A model generated the notes under the pieces. That model was not told where the DNA came from. It saw nothing but the letters and a program-made list of their open reading frames with translations, and did no database searches. The translations under genes were made by a program, and so were the position numbers. A stretch of 7,126 nucleotides of DNA from Eudoraea sp. (lineage in GTDB: Bacteria > Bacteroidota > Bacteroidia > Flavobacteriales > Flavobacteriaceae): the NCBI GenBank assembly GCA_024642325.1, contig JAHEBI010000125.1:1-7126 (forward strand). The letters are read 5' to 3'. This document shows, piece by piece, positions 5,702 to 7,126 of the stretch. The stretch's first letter is position 1. Each line of letters starts with the position of its first letter.

Positions 5702-7063
5702 ATGTGCAATTTAGTACACAAGTACAATGTTCCGGGACCTCGTTATACCAGTTATCCTACAGTTCCATATTGGAATCTGGAAACATTTTCCGGAAAAGCA
5801 TGGAAAACTACTGTAAAAAGAAGTTTTAATGAAAGCAATGAAACGGAAGGTATCAGCCTTTATATTCATTTGCCATTTTGTGAACAAATGTGCACTTTTT
5901 GCGGTTGTCATAAACGCATAACCAAAAGGCATGAGGTAGAAAGACCATATATAACTACGTTACTAAAAGAGTGGAGTTTATATTGCGATCTTTTTGATGC
6001 CAAGCCTATAATAAAAGAATTGCATTTGGGAGGCGGTACGCCAACTTTCTTTTCTCCAGAACACCTTAAAACATTAATTGACGGAATATTCAGGGTTGCG
6101 GAAAGAGCAGAAAACTATGAATTTAGTTTTGAAGGGCACCCGAATAATACAACCAAAGAGCATTTACAGGTGTTATTTGATCTTGGCTTTAGACGGGTAA
6201 GTTTTGGTGTACAGGATTATAACCACACAGTCCAAAAGGCAATTCACCGTATTCAATCTTTTGAAAAGGTAAGAGATGTTACAGAGTGGGCCCGTGAAAT
6301 CGGATATACATCCGTGGGACATGATCTCATCTTTGGACTTCCCCATCAGACTCTGGAACATGTTAAGGATACCATTTTAAAAACCAAATTATTAATGCCG
6401 GATCGTTTAGCTTTTTATAGCTATGCCCATGTACCCTGGCTTAAAGGTAATGGTCAAAGAGGATATAATGACAGAGATCTTCCAACGGCAGAAGAAAAGC
6501 GCAACCAATATGAGAGTGGAAAGGCGTTATTGGCTCAGGTAGGTTACCGCGAAATTGGAATGGATCATTTTGCACTTGAAAGTGATACGTTGTACACAGC
6601 AATGGTTACCGGTAAGCTTCATAGGAATTTTATGGGGTATACCGCCTCCAAAACACAACTGATGATAGGCCTTGGAGTTTCCAGTATTGGTGATAGCTGG
6701 TATAGTTTTGCTCAGAATGTCAAAAGCCTGGAGGAATATGAACACCTGGTTGCAAATAATATTATTCCCATTTATAGAGGACATATATTAACCGAAGAAG
6801 ATCAAATTATCAGAAGGTATATATTGAATTTAATGTGTAGATTTGAGACAAGATGGGATCCTGAAAGTAAAAATTTAGAATTTTTAGAAGAGATCTTGAT
6901 CAGGCTGAGGGAAATGGAAAAAGACGAATTAGTCGAAATTAACGTTAATAGTATAAAAGTTACAGAAAAAGGAAGGCCCTTCATTAGAAACATATGTATG
7001 GCTTTTGATTTGTTGTTACATAGGAAAGCACCTGAAACCAGGCTGTTTTCCATGACTATTTAA
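5702..7063 (+). CDS. hemN: Oxygen-independent coproporphyrinogen III oxidase (radical SAM)
   Basis: HemN oxidatively decarboxylates two propionate chains of coproporphyrinogen III to give protoporphyrinogen IX in heme synthesis without oxygen. It acts in the cytoplasm with a 4Fe-4S cluster and two S-adenosylmethionines. Seen (453 residues): KYNVPGPRYTSYPT at 7-20, SLYIHLPFC at 52-60, the cluster motif CxxxCxxCxC at Cys60, Cys64, Cys67 and Cys69, GGGTPTF at 110-116, GVQDYN at 169-174, YSYAHVPW at 239-246, IGMDHFA at 285-291 and LHRNFMGYT at 306-314, with a complete C-terminal domain (GRPFIRNICMAFD). The fourth cysteine and these motifs separate it from HemW-like proteins. Length is close to E. 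coli HemN (457). An ATG at 5639 would add 21 residues, but it lies in the putative activator site and the -7 element would be inside the gene, so 5702 is preferred. The Usp gene follows by 30 bp. Confidence 0.95.
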   Translation: MCNLVHKYNVPGPRYTSYPTVPYWNLETFSGKAWKTTVKRSFNESNETEGISLYIHLPFCEQMCTFCGCHKRITKRHEVERPYITTLLKEWSLYCDLFDAKPIIKELHLGGGTPTFFSPEHLKTLIDGIFRVAERAENYEFSFEGHPNNTTKEHLQVLFDLGFRRVSFGVQDYNHTVQKAIHRIQSFEKVRDVTEWAREIGYTSVGHDLIFGLPHQTLEHVKDTILKTKLLMPDRLAFYSYAHVPWLKGNGQRGYNDRDLPTAEEKRNQYESGKALLAQVGYREIGMDHFALESDTLYTAMVTGKLHRNFMGYTASKTQLMIGLGVSSIGDSWYSFAQNVKSLEEYEHLVANNIIPIYRGHILTEEDQIIRRYILNLMCRFETRWDPESKNLEFLEEILIRLREMEKDELVEINVNSIKVTEKGRPFIRNICMAFDLLLHRKAPETRLFSMTI

Positions 7064-7093
7064 AAGTGTTTAATCACCTTAAAATCTAAGATC

Positions 7094-7126
7094 ATGAAAA
7101 CAATTATAGTGCCAATTGACTTTTCG
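7094..7126 (+). CDS. Universal stress protein, first 11 codons only
   Basis: The frame from ATG 7094 to the window end reads MKTIIVPIDFS, the typical first beta-strand of universal stress (UspA-like) proteins, ending with the Asp that contacts nucleotide in ATP-binding members. It starts 30 bp after hemN with no clear TAnnTTTG element between, so co-transcription with hemN is likely. Only the N-terminus is visible, so domain number (single or tandem Usp) cannot be judged. Confidence 0.7.
   Translation, partial: MKTIIVPIDFS

Noticed and set aside
7066..7077. Small GTG-N6-CAC dyad between hemN and the usp gene
   Set aside because: Three-base arms are expected by chance and no promoter element accompanies them.

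Overview
The window looks like chromosomal DNA of a member of the Flavobacteriia (Bacteroidota). Three things point that way. The closest remembered relatives of the glutaryl-CoA dehydrogenase and HemN proteins are flavobacterial. The genes lack Shine-Dalgarno-like leaders. Near-perfect copies of the Bacteroidota -7 promoter element TAnnTTTG sit just upstream of several translation starts. Base composition is moderate to AT-rich and even, and I see no insertion sequence, phage gene, CRISPR array, tRNA or rRNA.

Layout: (1) positions 1-1098, minus strand, hold an APC-superfamily amino acid/polyamine permease whose C-terminus runs off the left edge. (2) It is divergent from a stand-alone Rieske non-heme iron oxygenase (1158-2246, plus) starting at GTG. 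(3) A short AT-rich spacer with a 31-bp-period direct repeat and a hairpin leads to a glutaryl-CoA dehydrogenase (2341-3519, plus). (4) Converging on it, with only 10 bp between the stops, is a two-gene minus-strand operon: an NDP-sugar-type nucleotidyltransferase (5487-4594), then 11 bp later an APH-fold sugar-1-kinase-like protein (4582-3530). (5) A 214-bp divergent intergenic region rich in dyads separates that operon from hemN (5702-7063, plus). (6) The first 11 codons of a universal stress protein gene (7094-) follow hemN at the right edge.

Functionally this reads as core and accessory metabolism, not a defence or mobile module. The permease, oxygenase and glutaryl-CoA dehydrogenase may all serve amino acid or quaternary amine catabolism, but only the dehydrogenase reaction is clear from residues. 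The kinase/nucleotidyltransferase pair is a plausible sugar salvage route: sugar to sugar-1-phosphate to NDP-sugar. HemN plus Usp suggests a low-oxygen response locus. The most interesting non-coding signal is the 5488-5701 region. It holds a perfect 9+9 bp inverted repeat about 42 bp upstream of the inferred start site of the kinase operon. It also holds a TGAC-N4-GTCA dyad, the layout of a Crp/Fnr-type site, about 41.5 bp upstream of the inferred hemN start site. Three gene starts (gcdH, nucleotidyltransferase, hemN) are best moved downstream of their longest open frames, because promoter-like elements fall inside the longer versions. I did not find a convincing wholly new system.
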